Assembly: GCF_002222655.1 (NCBI RefSeq)
Contig: NZ_CP022423.1
Span: forward strand, 2,790,001 to 2,854,000
DNA length: 64,000 nt
Origin: Vitreoscilla filiformis
GTDB lineage: Bacteria > Pseudomonadota > Gammaproteobacteria > Burkholderiales > Burkholderiaceae_C
Reading direction: 5' to 3'
The notes under the pieces were generated by a model. It did no database searches, was not told where the DNA came from, and saw nothing but the letters and a program-made list of their open reading frames with translations. Positions 1 through 7,182 of the stretch are shown here, in pieces (positions within the stretch are counted from its first letter, which is position 1; the number at the start of each line of letters is the position of its first letter). A program made the position numbers and the translations under genes.

Positions 1-195
1 GGTGCAGTTCAGGCTTTTGGCGAGGATGCGCGACACCGTTGTTTTGCCAATGCCACGGGTGCCCGTGAACAGGTAAGCATGGTGCAGGCGCTGCTGCTGC
101 AAGGCGTGCGTGAGGGCCTTGACCACATGATCCTGCCCCACCATTTGCTCAAAGCTGTGCGGCCGATACTTGCGGGCCAGGACGACGTAACTCAT
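1..195 (-). CDS. dnaX: DNA polymerase III subunit gamma/tau, N-terminal fragment
   Basis: The first 65 residues of the clamp-loader ATPase of the replicative polymerase; the gene runs off the left edge. The protein begins MSYVVLARKYRPHSFEQ, the hallmark N-terminus of DnaX, and contains the Walker A loop GTRGIGKT at residues 45-52. The family loads the beta sliding clamp onto primed DNA and bridges the core polymerases. The start ATG at 195 gives the usual N-terminus. It is transcribed leftward, divergent from the PurM-like gene, with only 46 bp between the two starts. C-terminal domains, including any internal frameshift that makes gamma, are outside the window. Confidence 0.95.
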   Translation of the reverse strand, partial: MSYVVLARKYRPHSFEQMVGQDHVVKALTHALQQQRLHHAYLFTGTRGIGKTTVSRILAKSLNCT

Positions 196-241
196 GGCCG
201 CGCATTCTACGGGCGGCCCCTCGCAGCGATAATTCGGCCCC

Positions 242-1369
242 ATGACTGCAAGCACCCTCCCTCCCACCGGCGAAACCCTCAGCTACGAGCAAGCCGGCGT
301 CAATTACGACCTGATCGACCCCCTCAAAGTCGCCGCCCAGCGCGCTGCTGCGGCCACCGCCGGCCACCTCAGCGGCCACGGCTTCACTGAAGTGAAGGCT
401 TCGCGCGGTGAATCGGCGTATGTGGTCGATGTCGGCCCGTTCTACTTGGCCAGCATCGTCGAATGCCTGGGCTCGAAGGCCCTGGTGGCCGACGAAATGA
501 AGGCGTTGACCGGCAAGAGCTATTACGCCGGCATCGCCCAAGACACCATCGCCATGGCGGTGAACGACCTCATCACCGTCGGCGCCACGCCGCTGGTCGT
601 GCAAGCCTACTGGGCCGCTGGCGGTTCCGATTGGTTCGGTGACGCCCAACGCGCCCAAGCCCTGGTCGAAGGCTGGAAAGCCGCCTGCGACACCTGCAAG
701 GTGGCCTGGGGCGGCGGTGAAACCCCGGCACTGGCCGGCATCGTGGAAGGCGGTCGCATCGATTTGGCGGCGTCTTGCACTGGCATCATCAACCCCAAGA
801 GCCGCCTAAGCGTCGGTGACGAGCTGGGCGCAGGGGATGCCATCGTGTTGCTGGCTTCCAGTGGCATCCACGCCAACGGCCTGAGCCTGGCGCGCAAGCT
901 GGCCGAGCGCCTGCCGCAGGGTTACCTCACCGAAATCGCCCCCGGCCTGACCTATGGCGACGCCCTGTTGGCCCCGACCGCGCTCTACAGCCCGGTGACC
1001 GAAGCCCTGGCCCAAGCCGGCGTGAAGGTGCATTACAGCGCCAACATCACCGGCCACGGCTGGCGTAAGCTGCTGCGCCACCCGGCGACGCTGACTTACC
1101 GCATCAACGCCATCCCGGCGGTGCCGCGTGTGCTCAGTTTCATTGCCGAGCAAGCCAACCACGATGCACGCGAAGCCTATTCAACCCTGAACATGGGCGC
1201 CGGTTTTGCGCTGTTCGTGTCCCAGGCGGATGCCCAGCGCACTGTGGAGATCGCCCAAGCGCAAGGCATTGACGCGATCATCGCTGGCCAAGTCGAAGCC
1301 GGCGCGAAGCAGTTGTTGATCGAACCGATCGACGTGCGTTTCGGCGACGACGATTTGCAACTGCGCTAA
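242..1369 (+). CDS. PurM-like AIR synthase-related protein
   Basis: A 375-residue member of the PurM/AIR-synthase superfamily (ATP-dependent, N-terminal AIRS plus C-terminal domain). The opening SYEQAGVNYD (14-23) matches the start of phosphoribosylformylglycinamidine cyclo-ligase, NDL at 108-110 matches the conserved VNDL segment, and GGGETPAL (157-164) matches the canonical GGETAEMPG loop. The usual DGVGTK substrate-loop signature is not recognisable: the equivalent stretch reads ECLGSKA. The protein is also about 30 residues longer than typical PurM. It may therefore be a paralogue with another substrate rather than the step-five purine enzyme; a canonical purM may exist elsewhere in the genome. 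It is divergent from dnaX and followed by the SRP RNA. Confidence 0.75.
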   Translation: MTASTLPPTGETLSYEQAGVNYDLIDPLKVAAQRAAAATAGHLSGHGFTEVKASRGESAYVVDVGPFYLASIVECLGSKALVADEMKALTGKSYYAGIAQDTIAMAVNDLITVGATPLVVQAYWAAGGSDWFGDAQRAQALVEGWKAACDTCKVAWGGGETPALAGIVEGGRIDLAASCTGIINPKSRLSVGDELGAGDAIVLLASSGIHANGLSLARKLAERLPQGYLTEIAPGLTYGDALLAPTALYSPVTEALAQAGVKVHYSANITGHGWRKLLRHPATLTYRINAIPAVPRVLSFIAEQANHDAREAYSTLNMGAGFALFVSQADAQRTVEIAQAQGIDAIIAGQVEAGAKQLLIEPIDVRFGDDDLQLR

Positions 1370-1384
1370 GAAATTCGCATTTTT

Positions 1385-1407
1385 GCCAGAAACCATGCGT
1401 TTCTGGC
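1385..1407. repeat. Perfect 9-bp inverted repeat in the SRP RNA promoter region
   Basis: The arms GCCAGAAAC and GTTTCTGGC are exact reverse complements separated by the 5 bases CATGC. The repeat lies 15 bp after the PurM-like stop and directly in front of the TAGAAT hexamer (1409-1414) that is the likely -10 of the 4.5S RNA gene. No T tract follows, so it is not a standard terminator. It could be an operator covering the -35/spacer region, or an mRNA 3'-end hairpin. Confidence 0.5.
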
Positions 1408-1420
1408 ATAGAATCCGCGC

Positions 1421-1516
1421 TGACGGGCCTCCTCGCATGGAAGCGCGGCCAACCGGGTCAGGTGGGGAACCAAGCAGCCCTAACCGTTGTGACCAGTGCC
1501 GAGATCAGGCTCGTCA
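1421..1516 (+). ncRNA. ffs: 4.5S signal recognition particle RNA (small bacterial type)
   Basis: The central hairpin carries the conserved SRP core: GGTCAGG on the 5' side, a GGAA tetraloop closed by GG/CC, then AAGCAGCC on the 3' side (about 1456-1480). The outer ends pair: ACGGGCCT at 1423-1430 with AGGCTCGT at 1507-1514, extended by two further pairs to 1421/1516. This RNA binds Ffh and targets membrane proteins co-translationally. Ends are placed by pairing and so are approximate. A TAGAAT -10 sits just upstream and an intrinsic terminator just downstream. Confidence 0.92.
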
Positions 1517-1525
1517 CCCAGAATC

Positions 1526-1560
1526 AACCGCCTTGCGCATACCGCGCCTGGCGGTTTTTT
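1526..1560 (+). terminator. Intrinsic terminator of the SRP RNA gene
   Basis: AACCGCC (1526-1532) pairs with GGCGGTT (1550-1556) across a 17-nt loop, followed by a run of T. It ends exactly at the stop codon of the convergent GNAT gene. Confidence 0.7.
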
Positions 1561-2081
1561 CATGCCGGTTGCACAGGCTGCTCGAGTGCAGCCAGCGGGT
1601 CGGTGTGGCCAAACGCATGCAGCGCTTCGCCGGTGATGCGGCAGATGCGCCAATCGGGCAACACGGTCGCGCCCATCTGCTCATAGAACGCGATGGCGCT
1701 GCTGTTCCAGTCCAGCACGCTCCACTCCAACCGGCCACAACCCCGCTCCACCGCCAAACGGCCCACATGGTTGAACAGCGCCGCCCCCAAGCCCGTGCGC
1801 CGATGGGCTGGGCGCACATACAGATCTTCCAAATGCACCCCTGGGCGCCCGAGGAAGGTCGAAAAATTGGCGAAGAACAGCGCAAAACCCACCACTTCGC
1901 CTTCCACCTCCCCGACGATGCACTCGACGGCTGGCCGTGGCCCGAACAAATGTGGCCGCAAACCTTCGGCGGTGAGGGCGAGTTGCTGCGTCAGCTGCTC
2001 ATACTCGGCCAGTTCGGTGACGAGGGCGACAATCGCCTCCAAATCGCGGGGCTCGGCCGCCCGCAGGCTATAAGGATTCAT
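1560..2081 (-). CDS. GNAT N-acetyltransferase, diamine/polyamine acetyltransferase-like
   Basis: A 173-residue GNAT-fold acetyltransferase that would move an acetyl group from acetyl-CoA to an amine. The acetyl-CoA loop is RRTGLGAAL (about 94-102). The segment FSTFLGRPGVHLEDLYV (73-89) and WNSSAIAFYEQMGA (125-138) closely follow the pattern of spermidine/spermine N1-acetyltransferase-type enzymes, so an amine or amino-acid side-chain substrate is plausible. The ATG at 2081 (MNPYSLR) gives a normal-length protein; an in-frame upstream extension lacks family similarity. It converges on the SRP RNA terminator. The substrate is unproven. Confidence 0.8.
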   Translation of the reverse strand: MNPYSLRAAEPRDLEAIVALVTELAEYEQLTQQLALTAEGLRPHLFGPRPAVECIVGEVEGEVVGFALFFANFSTFLGRPGVHLEDLYVRPAHRRTGLGAALFNHVGRLAVERGCGRLEWSVLDWNSSAIAFYEQMGATVLPDWRICRITGEALHAFGHTDPLAALEQPVQPA

Positions 2082-2140
2082 GGCCGACGATTCTGGCAGA
2101 GCCCCTCCTTCAGTTCGCTGACCGCCCCCCTTTGTTTTCC

Positions 2141-3118
2141 ATGATCGACTCATCTTCTCCCGATTCACGCCCCGGCCAGCGGCCCGGTCGCTCGGTGCAT
2201 CTGCCGGTGCGCGGCTGGCACTATCACTTGACGGTGTGGGGGGAGGTGTCTCTCATCACCCCGGAACGCCCGGCCTTGGTGCTGTGCCACGGTTGGATGG
2301 ATGTGGGCACTTCGTTTCAATTTTTGGTGGATGCGTTGGCAGCGTTGGAAGGCCCGACGCGCTGCATCATCGCCCCAGATTGGCGCGGTTATGGCCGCAC
2401 CCAAGGCCCCGCGTGTGACAACTACTGGTTTCCCGATTACCTGGGTGATTTGGAGGCCCTGCTCCACCATCCCGAATTGGGGCTGCCGGCGAACCTGCCC
2501 ATCGATCTGCTGGGCCACAGCATGGGCGGCAATGTGGCGATGATGTACGCCGGCATCCGGCCACAGCGCATCCGCCGCCTCATCAATTTGGAGGGGTTTG
2601 GCATGCCGGCGAGCCGCCCGGAACAAGCCCCTGCCCGCTTGGCGCAGTGGCTCGATGCCCTGGCCACCCCCCAATACCTCAAGAGTTACGCCAGTTTGGC
2701 CGACGTGGCCGAACGGCTGTGCCACAACAACCCCCGGTTGAGCCGTGCCCGCGCCGAATGGCTCGCACCCCATTGGGCGACTCAGCGTGAAGATGGACGC
2801 TGGCATCTGTTGAGCGACCCAGCGCACAAACGCATCGGCGCTCAGTTGTACCGGGTGGAAGAGGTGTTGGCGTGCTGGCGCCACATCACCGCCCCGGTGC
2901 TGTGGATGGACGGCGACCTCACCGACACCCGCCAGTGGTGGGGCGACCGTTACCCGCGCAGCGAGTTCGAGCAGCGCCTCAGCCACGTGCCCCATGTGAA
3001 GCGCCACCGCCTCAGCCCCTGCGGCCACATGCTGCACCACGACCAGCCCGAAGCCGTGGCCGCGCATCTGCTGGATTTTTTGCAGGCGCCGGCGGATCAG
3101 CTCGCGTCGCGGGGGTAA
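2141..3118 (+). CDS. Alpha/beta-fold hydrolase
   Basis: A 325-residue alpha/beta hydrolase with the oxyanion-hole HGW (50-52), nucleophile elbow GHSMGG (Ser127), a likely acid after the APVLWMDGD strand and a catalytic His in the CGHMLHHDQPE segment near residue 290. Family members cleave esters, epoxides or C-C bonds; nothing here fixes the substrate. The ATG at 2141 is preferred to a TTG nine bases upstream; no strong ribosome-binding site is visible. Its 3' end overlaps the convergent symporter gene by 22 bp. Confidence 0.85.
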   Translation: MIDSSSPDSRPGQRPGRSVHLPVRGWHYHLTVWGEVSLITPERPALVLCHGWMDVGTSFQFLVDALAALEGPTRCIIAPDWRGYGRTQGPACDNYWFPDYLGDLEALLHHPELGLPANLPIDLLGHSMGGNVAMMYAGIRPQRIRRLINLEGFGMPASRPEQAPARLAQWLDALATPQYLKSYASLADVAERLCHNNPRLSRARAEWLAPHWATQREDGRWHLLSDPAHKRIGAQLYRVEEVLACWRHITAPVLWMDGDLTDTRQWWGDRYPRSEFEQRLSHVPHVKRHRLSPCGHMLHHDQPEAVAAHLLDFLQAPADQLASRG

Positions 3119-5220
3119 CGCAGGTTGTCCACGAGGCGGTGGGTGAAGGGGGCCGGCGGCGGTGTCAGCAAGCTGACCACGATGATGACCACAAAACCCA
3201 ACGGCACACCGAACACACCCGCCGAGACGGGGTGAATGTCCCACCACAACTGGGGTTCGCCGGTCAAGCCGAACAGGCTGCGCAGCCAGGGATGGGTGGT
3301 GGCCATGTACCAAAAACACAGGCCGAAGCCGGACAGCATCCCCGCCGCCGCGCCCCAGCGGTTGGCCCGTTGCCAGAACACCCCCAGCACCAGCGCCGGG
3401 AAAAACGCCGATCCGGCCAACGAAAACGCCGCCGACACCAAAAACAAAATGTTGGCCGGCTTCTGCGCCGCCACGAACGCGGCGCCCAGCGCCACCACCA
3501 ACAGCAGCAGCTTGGAGATCATGACACGCCGCGCTGTGGAGGCGGTTGGGTCGATGGTCTTGTAGTAGACGTCGTGTGAGAGGGCGTTGGCGATGGTGAG
3601 CAACAGCCCGTCGGCGGTGGACAGGGCGGCGGCCAACCCTCCAGCCGCCACCAGCCCGGAAATGACGTAGGGCAGCCCCGCGATTTCAGGCATGGCCAAG
3701 ACGATGATGTCCCCGCTGATGGTCAACTCGCCCAGTTGCAGGATGCCATCGTGGTTGATGTCCGACACGGACAGCAAGTTGGGATCGACTTTGCTCCAAT
3801 TGGCGATCCAGCCCGGCAGTTTGTCGAATGGCGTGCCGATGAGTTGGGTGAAGATCTCGAACTTCACCAACACCGCCAGCGCTGGCGCCGTGGTGTACAG
3901 CAGCAAAATGAACAACAGCGACCAAGCAACCGACTCGCGTGCCTCCTTCACCGACGGCGTGGTGTAGTAACGCATCAAGATGTGAGGCAGCGCGGCGGTG
4001 CCGATCATCAAACAAAACACCAACGCCAGGAAATTGCGCCGGGAGCTGTCGAACTCGCGGCGTTCGTCCACCGTGCCGTCGGGATTGCCGGCGAAGGGCT
4101 GGGCGTGATCGGGCATCCCAGCCAGTGGCCGGGCGCGGCTCTCCAGCTCCTCACGCTCGGCCCGCCATTGGGCGACGGCAGCAGCTTCGTCTTTGGGCAG
4201 CGCCGCCAGCGCACGCTCGGCAGCTTGAATGTCCCGCTGCGGGGCGTTGGCGCGCTTGAGGGTCACGATGTTGCGCCGGGCAGCCTCGCGTTCGGCCAAC
4301 AGCGAAATTTCGGGATGGCGCAGCCGCTCGCCCAACACATCGGCCCGCGCACGCAGCGCCGCCATGACCTCGGCTTCTTTCGGGTCGGCCTTGAAACGCG
4401 CTTCGGCTTGGGTGACTTTTTCCAACTGATACCCGTACACCGCCTGCGGAATCGGCACCCCGGTTTGTTTGACGCTCAACCACACCACCGGCACCAGGTA
4501 AGCGATCACCAACACGATGTATTGGGCCACCTGCGTCCACGTCACAGCGCGCATGCCGCCCAGGAACGAACACACCAAAATGCCGCCCAGCCCCAAAAAG
4601 ACGCCAATTTCAAACGACGCGATGCTGGTCAAGCGCGTGGTGATGAGCCCGACGCCGTAAATCTGCGCCACCACGTACACAAACGAACAGAGGATGGCCG
4701 CCGCCACGCCGATCAAGCGCGTCAGGTGGCCTTCGTAGCGGGCGCCGAGGAAGTCGGGGATGGTGAATTGGCCGAACTTGCGCAGGTAGGGCGCCAACAG
4801 CAGCGCGACCAAGCAGTAACCGCCCGTCCAGCCGATGATGTAGGCCAACCCGTCATAACCGCTGAGGTAGAGGGTGCCGGCCATGCCGATGAACGAGGCA
4901 GCGCTCATCCAATCGGCGCTGGTGGCCATGCCGTTGTAGATCGCCGGCACGCGCCGACCGGCGACGTAGTACTCCACCGTGTCCGTGGTGCGGCAGACCA
5001 CGCCGATGAAGGCGTAAATCACCAAAGGCGCCGCCAAGAACACAAAACCAATGAAGCGCCGCGCCATGCCCAGGTGTTCGAGCCAACCCACGGTCAGCAA
5101 AAACACGATGAAGCAGGCGGTGTAAGCCCAGTACACCCGATGCAACTGGCGCCGAAACCCTTGGCTGGCTTGGGCACGGGACAGGTGGGCAAACGCATCC
5201 AACGAGGGCAACCAACGCAT
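3097..5220 (-). CDS. Sodium:solute symporter, large subunit (VC_2705-like subfamily)
   Basis: A 707-residue SSS-family transporter with more than twelve hydrophobic helices. TSADWMSAASFIGMAGTLYL near residue 102 and the AALSTADGLLLTIANALSHD helix are SSS hallmarks. Two insertions stand out: a charged, probably helical cytoplasmic loop of about 120 residues after the first third, and an EF-hand-like stretch DINHDGILQLGEL in a later loop. Pairing with the DUF4212 small subunit, whose gene ends 3 bp upstream, identifies the two-component acetate/organic-anion type symporters. It is probably translationally linked to the small subunit. The exact substrate cannot be read. Confidence 0.88.
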   Translation of the reverse strand: MRWLPSLDAFAHLSRAQASQGFRRQLHRVYWAYTACFIVFLLTVGWLEHLGMARRFIGFVFLAAPLVIYAFIGVVCRTTDTVEYYVAGRRVPAIYNGMATSADWMSAASFIGMAGTLYLSGYDGLAYIIGWTGGYCLVALLLAPYLRKFGQFTIPDFLGARYEGHLTRLIGVAAAILCSFVYVVAQIYGVGLITTRLTSIASFEIGVFLGLGGILVCSFLGGMRAVTWTQVAQYIVLVIAYLVPVVWLSVKQTGVPIPQAVYGYQLEKVTQAEARFKADPKEAEVMAALRARADVLGERLRHPEISLLAEREAARRNIVTLKRANAPQRDIQAAERALAALPKDEAAAVAQWRAEREELESRARPLAGMPDHAQPFAGNPDGTVDERREFDSSRRNFLALVFCLMIGTAALPHILMRYYTTPSVKEARESVAWSLLFILLLYTTAPALAVLVKFEIFTQLIGTPFDKLPGWIANWSKVDPNLLSVSDINHDGILQLGELTISGDIIVLAMPEIAGLPYVISGLVAAGGLAAALSTADGLLLTIANALSHDVYYKTIDPTASTARRVMISKLLLLVVALGAAFVAAQKPANILFLVSAAFSLAGSAFFPALVLGVFWQRANRWGAAAGMLSGFGLCFWYMATTHPWLRSLFGLTGEPQLWWDIHPVSAGVFGVPLGFVVIIVVSLLTPPPAPFTHRLVDNLRYPRDAS

Positions 5221-5223
5221 GGC

Positions 5224-5496
5224 TCAATCGTCCTCGGCGAGGTGGCAGTCTTGGTCGAGCCAGTTCATGCTGCGGGCGTACAGGATCACCAGCAGCAGGT
5301 ACACCAGCAAAGCCCCTTGCGCCGCCATCCAAAAGCTGAACGGCCAGCCGAAGAAGCGAAAACTCAGGGCCCGGGCGTGGTAGCTCACCAGAAACGTCAC
5401 GACCAGCCAGCCCACCAACAGCCCCAGCACCAGCAGACGGTTGAGGCGCCAATGGCGCTGACGTTGGGCCAGATCAGGGGAAGCGGGAATGGACAT
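5224..5496 (-). CDS. DUF4212 sodium/solute symporter small subunit
   Basis: A 90-residue protein with two membrane helices. The N-terminal QRHWRLNRLLVLGLLVGW, the FFGWPFSFWMAAQGAL turn and the end NWLDQD match the small partner of VC_2705-type sodium symporters. The ATG at 5496 gives the family start (MSIPASPDLAQRQ); a longer in-frame start adds eight residues of no clear value. It is the first gene of a two-gene operon with the large subunit, and acts in the inner membrane. Confidence 0.88.
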   Translation of the reverse strand: MSIPASPDLAQRQRHWRLNRLLVLGLLVGWLVVTFLVSYHARALSFRFFGWPFSFWMAAQGALLVYLLLVILYARSMNWLDQDCHLAEDD

Positions 5497-5535
5497 CGGC
5501 AAAAGCTCAGAAAGCAGCAACGCGGGACTCGGAAC

Positions 5536-5832
5536 TCACTGGCAAGCACGCACGCCGGCGTGCAAACAGGCCGTCACCTTGAGCGTGGTGGCCAGCAGCC
5601 ACAGCACCAGCAAAGCCAGCACCGCCCGGCGGCGCGCTTGCTCAGGCAGGACCACAGGCCGAGGCCAGCGCGTGGCCCAGCGCACGAAGGGGGCGCTGAT
5701 CCAATCCAGCAAACGCCAAAACGGGTTGACGCCCGGCACCACACCCGGCCAATGCGCCAGCACCCACTGGCCCAACATCGCCATCAGGGCGACTTCGGTC
5801 ACCAGCTTGAGGGTCATGGCCAGCCACAGCAT
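5536..5832 (-). CDS. Small hydrophobic membrane protein, unknown function
   Basis: A 98-residue protein (start MLWLAMTLKLVTEVALMAM) with one N-terminal and one C-terminal hydrophobic helix and a basic middle segment (FVRWATRWPRPV). It is not recognised. A longer start at 5880 (MPRQSLPN) is possible. It lies upstream of the symporter pair on the same strand, 39 bp from the DUF4212 start, and diverges from prfB. Coding potential is supported by the clear membrane pattern; function is unknown. Confidence 0.55.
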   Translation of the reverse strand: MLWLAMTLKLVTEVALMAMLGQWVLAHWPGVVPGVNPFWRLLDWISAPFVRWATRWPRPVVLPEQARRRAVLALLVLWLLATTLKVTACLHAGVRACQ

Positions 5833-6028
5833 CGCAGGTTGTCTCGGGAGGTTGGTGTTTGGGAGCGATTGTCGGGGCATTCGGGGGCGCCGCCCGGCTC
5901 CAGCCACCCAAACTGCGCCGGTAGTTTCCCGAGCGAGGCGGCGCCCCCATGCGAAAATCCGCCGCCTTCGACGGCCCTGCGCTGGCCGCTCGACCCTCAC
6001 ATCATCACAAGATCACCGGAATCTGACC

Positions 6029-7133
6029 ATGGACATCGAACGCGTCAACGCCATCGGCACCACCCTCGCAGACTTGAGCGCTCGCACCGAAGCGCTACGG
6101 GGGTATCTTTGACTACGATCGCAAAGCCCTGCGCCTGACGGAAGTCAACGCCACGCTGGAGAACCCAGCGATTTGGAACGACCCGAAGCGCGCCCAAGAG
6201 CTGGGCAAGGAAAAGAAACAGCTCGACGAAGTGGTCGGCACCATCGACCACCTCACCGGCCAATTGGCGGACAACGCCGAGCTGTTCGAAATGACCAAGG
6301 CCGAGGATGACTTCGACAGCCTCGAAGCCATCGAAGCCGATGCCGACAAGCTGCGCGAAGCCGTTGAACTGCTCGAATTCCGCCGCATGTTCAGCAACCC
6401 AGCCGACCCGAGCAACTGCTTCATCGACATCCAAGCCGGTGCCGGCGGCACCGAGGCCTGTGATTGGGCGGGCATGTTGCTGCGTCAGTATCTGAAGTAC
6501 TGCGAACGCAAGGGCTTCAAGGCCACGCTGGAAGACGAAACCCCGGGCGATGTCGCTGGCCTGAAAAGCGCCACCATCAAGGTGGAAGGCGAGTATGCGT
6601 TCGGCCACTTGCGCACCGAATCGGGCGTGCATCGGCTGGTGCGCAAGAGCCCGTTCGATTCGGCGGGTGGGCGCCACACCTCGTTCGCGTCGCTGTTCGT
6701 GTACCCGGAAATCGACGACTCGATCGAGATCGACATCAACCCGGCCGATGTGCGCACCGACACCTACCGCGCTTCCGGCGCTGGCGGTCAGCACATCAAC
6801 AAAACCGACTCGGCGGTGCGGCTGACGCACATCCCGACCGGCATCGTCGTGCAGTGCCAAGACAGCCGCAGCCAGCACAGCAACCGCGATGTGGCCTGGC
6901 GCCGCCTGCGCTCGCGTCTGTACGACTACGAGATGAAAAAGCGCATGGAAGAGCAGCAAAAGCTCGAAGACACCAAAACCGACGTGGGTTGGGGTCACCA
7001 AATCCGTTCGTATGTGCTGGATCAGAGCCGCATCAAGGATTTGCGCACCAACGTCGAAATCTCCAACACCCAAAAGGTGCTGGACGGGGATTTGGACACC
7101 TTCATCCAAGCCAGTCTGAAACAGGGCCTCTGA
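6029..7133 (+). CDS. prfB: Peptide chain release factor 2 (programmed +1 frameshift)
   Basis: RF2 recognises UAA and UGA stops. The 27-codon first frame starts at ATG 6029 and ends at an in-frame TGA (6110-6112) inside the classic recoding site; skipping T6110 joins it to the long frame beginning GAC-TAC, giving 367 residues, close to the E. coli length. In the second frame the stop-codon-reading motif SPF (in [10 protein letters not shown]) and the hydrolysis motif GGQ (in [12 protein letters not shown]) are intact. The frameshift autoregulates RF2: low RF2 favours the shift. An intrinsic terminator follows the stop. Any annotation starting downstream of the shift would lose the N-terminus. 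Confidence 0.96.
6098..6113 (+). promoter_or_regulatory. prfB: RF2 programmed +1 frameshift site
   Basis: CGG GGG TAT CTT TGA C: a Shine-Dalgarno-like GGGGG three bases before the slippery CTT, followed by TGA and C. This is the known prfB recoding signal; the shift occurs at CTT, and reading resumes at GAC 6111. Confidence 0.95.
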
Positions 7134-7144
7134 GGCCGTTTAGC

Positions 7145-7167
7145 GGGCGCCGTGGCGCCCCTTTTTT
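7145..7167 (+). terminator. Intrinsic terminator after prfB
   Basis: The arms GGGCGC and GCGCCC close on a 4-nt loop and are followed by six T (7162-7167). It separates prfB from pepN, whose ribosome-binding site GAGG follows directly. Confidence 0.8.
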
Positions 7168-7182
7168 CGAGGATTCGCCATC

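Noticed and set aside
3736..6138. 800-codon open frame on the plus strand
   Set aside because: It is antisense to the symporter genes and reads as His/Arg/Gln-rich nonsense; a product of GC-rich third positions.
6029..7133. prfB as a frameshifted pseudogene
   Set aside because: The in-frame TGA is the normal RF2 recoding site, with correct flanking bases.
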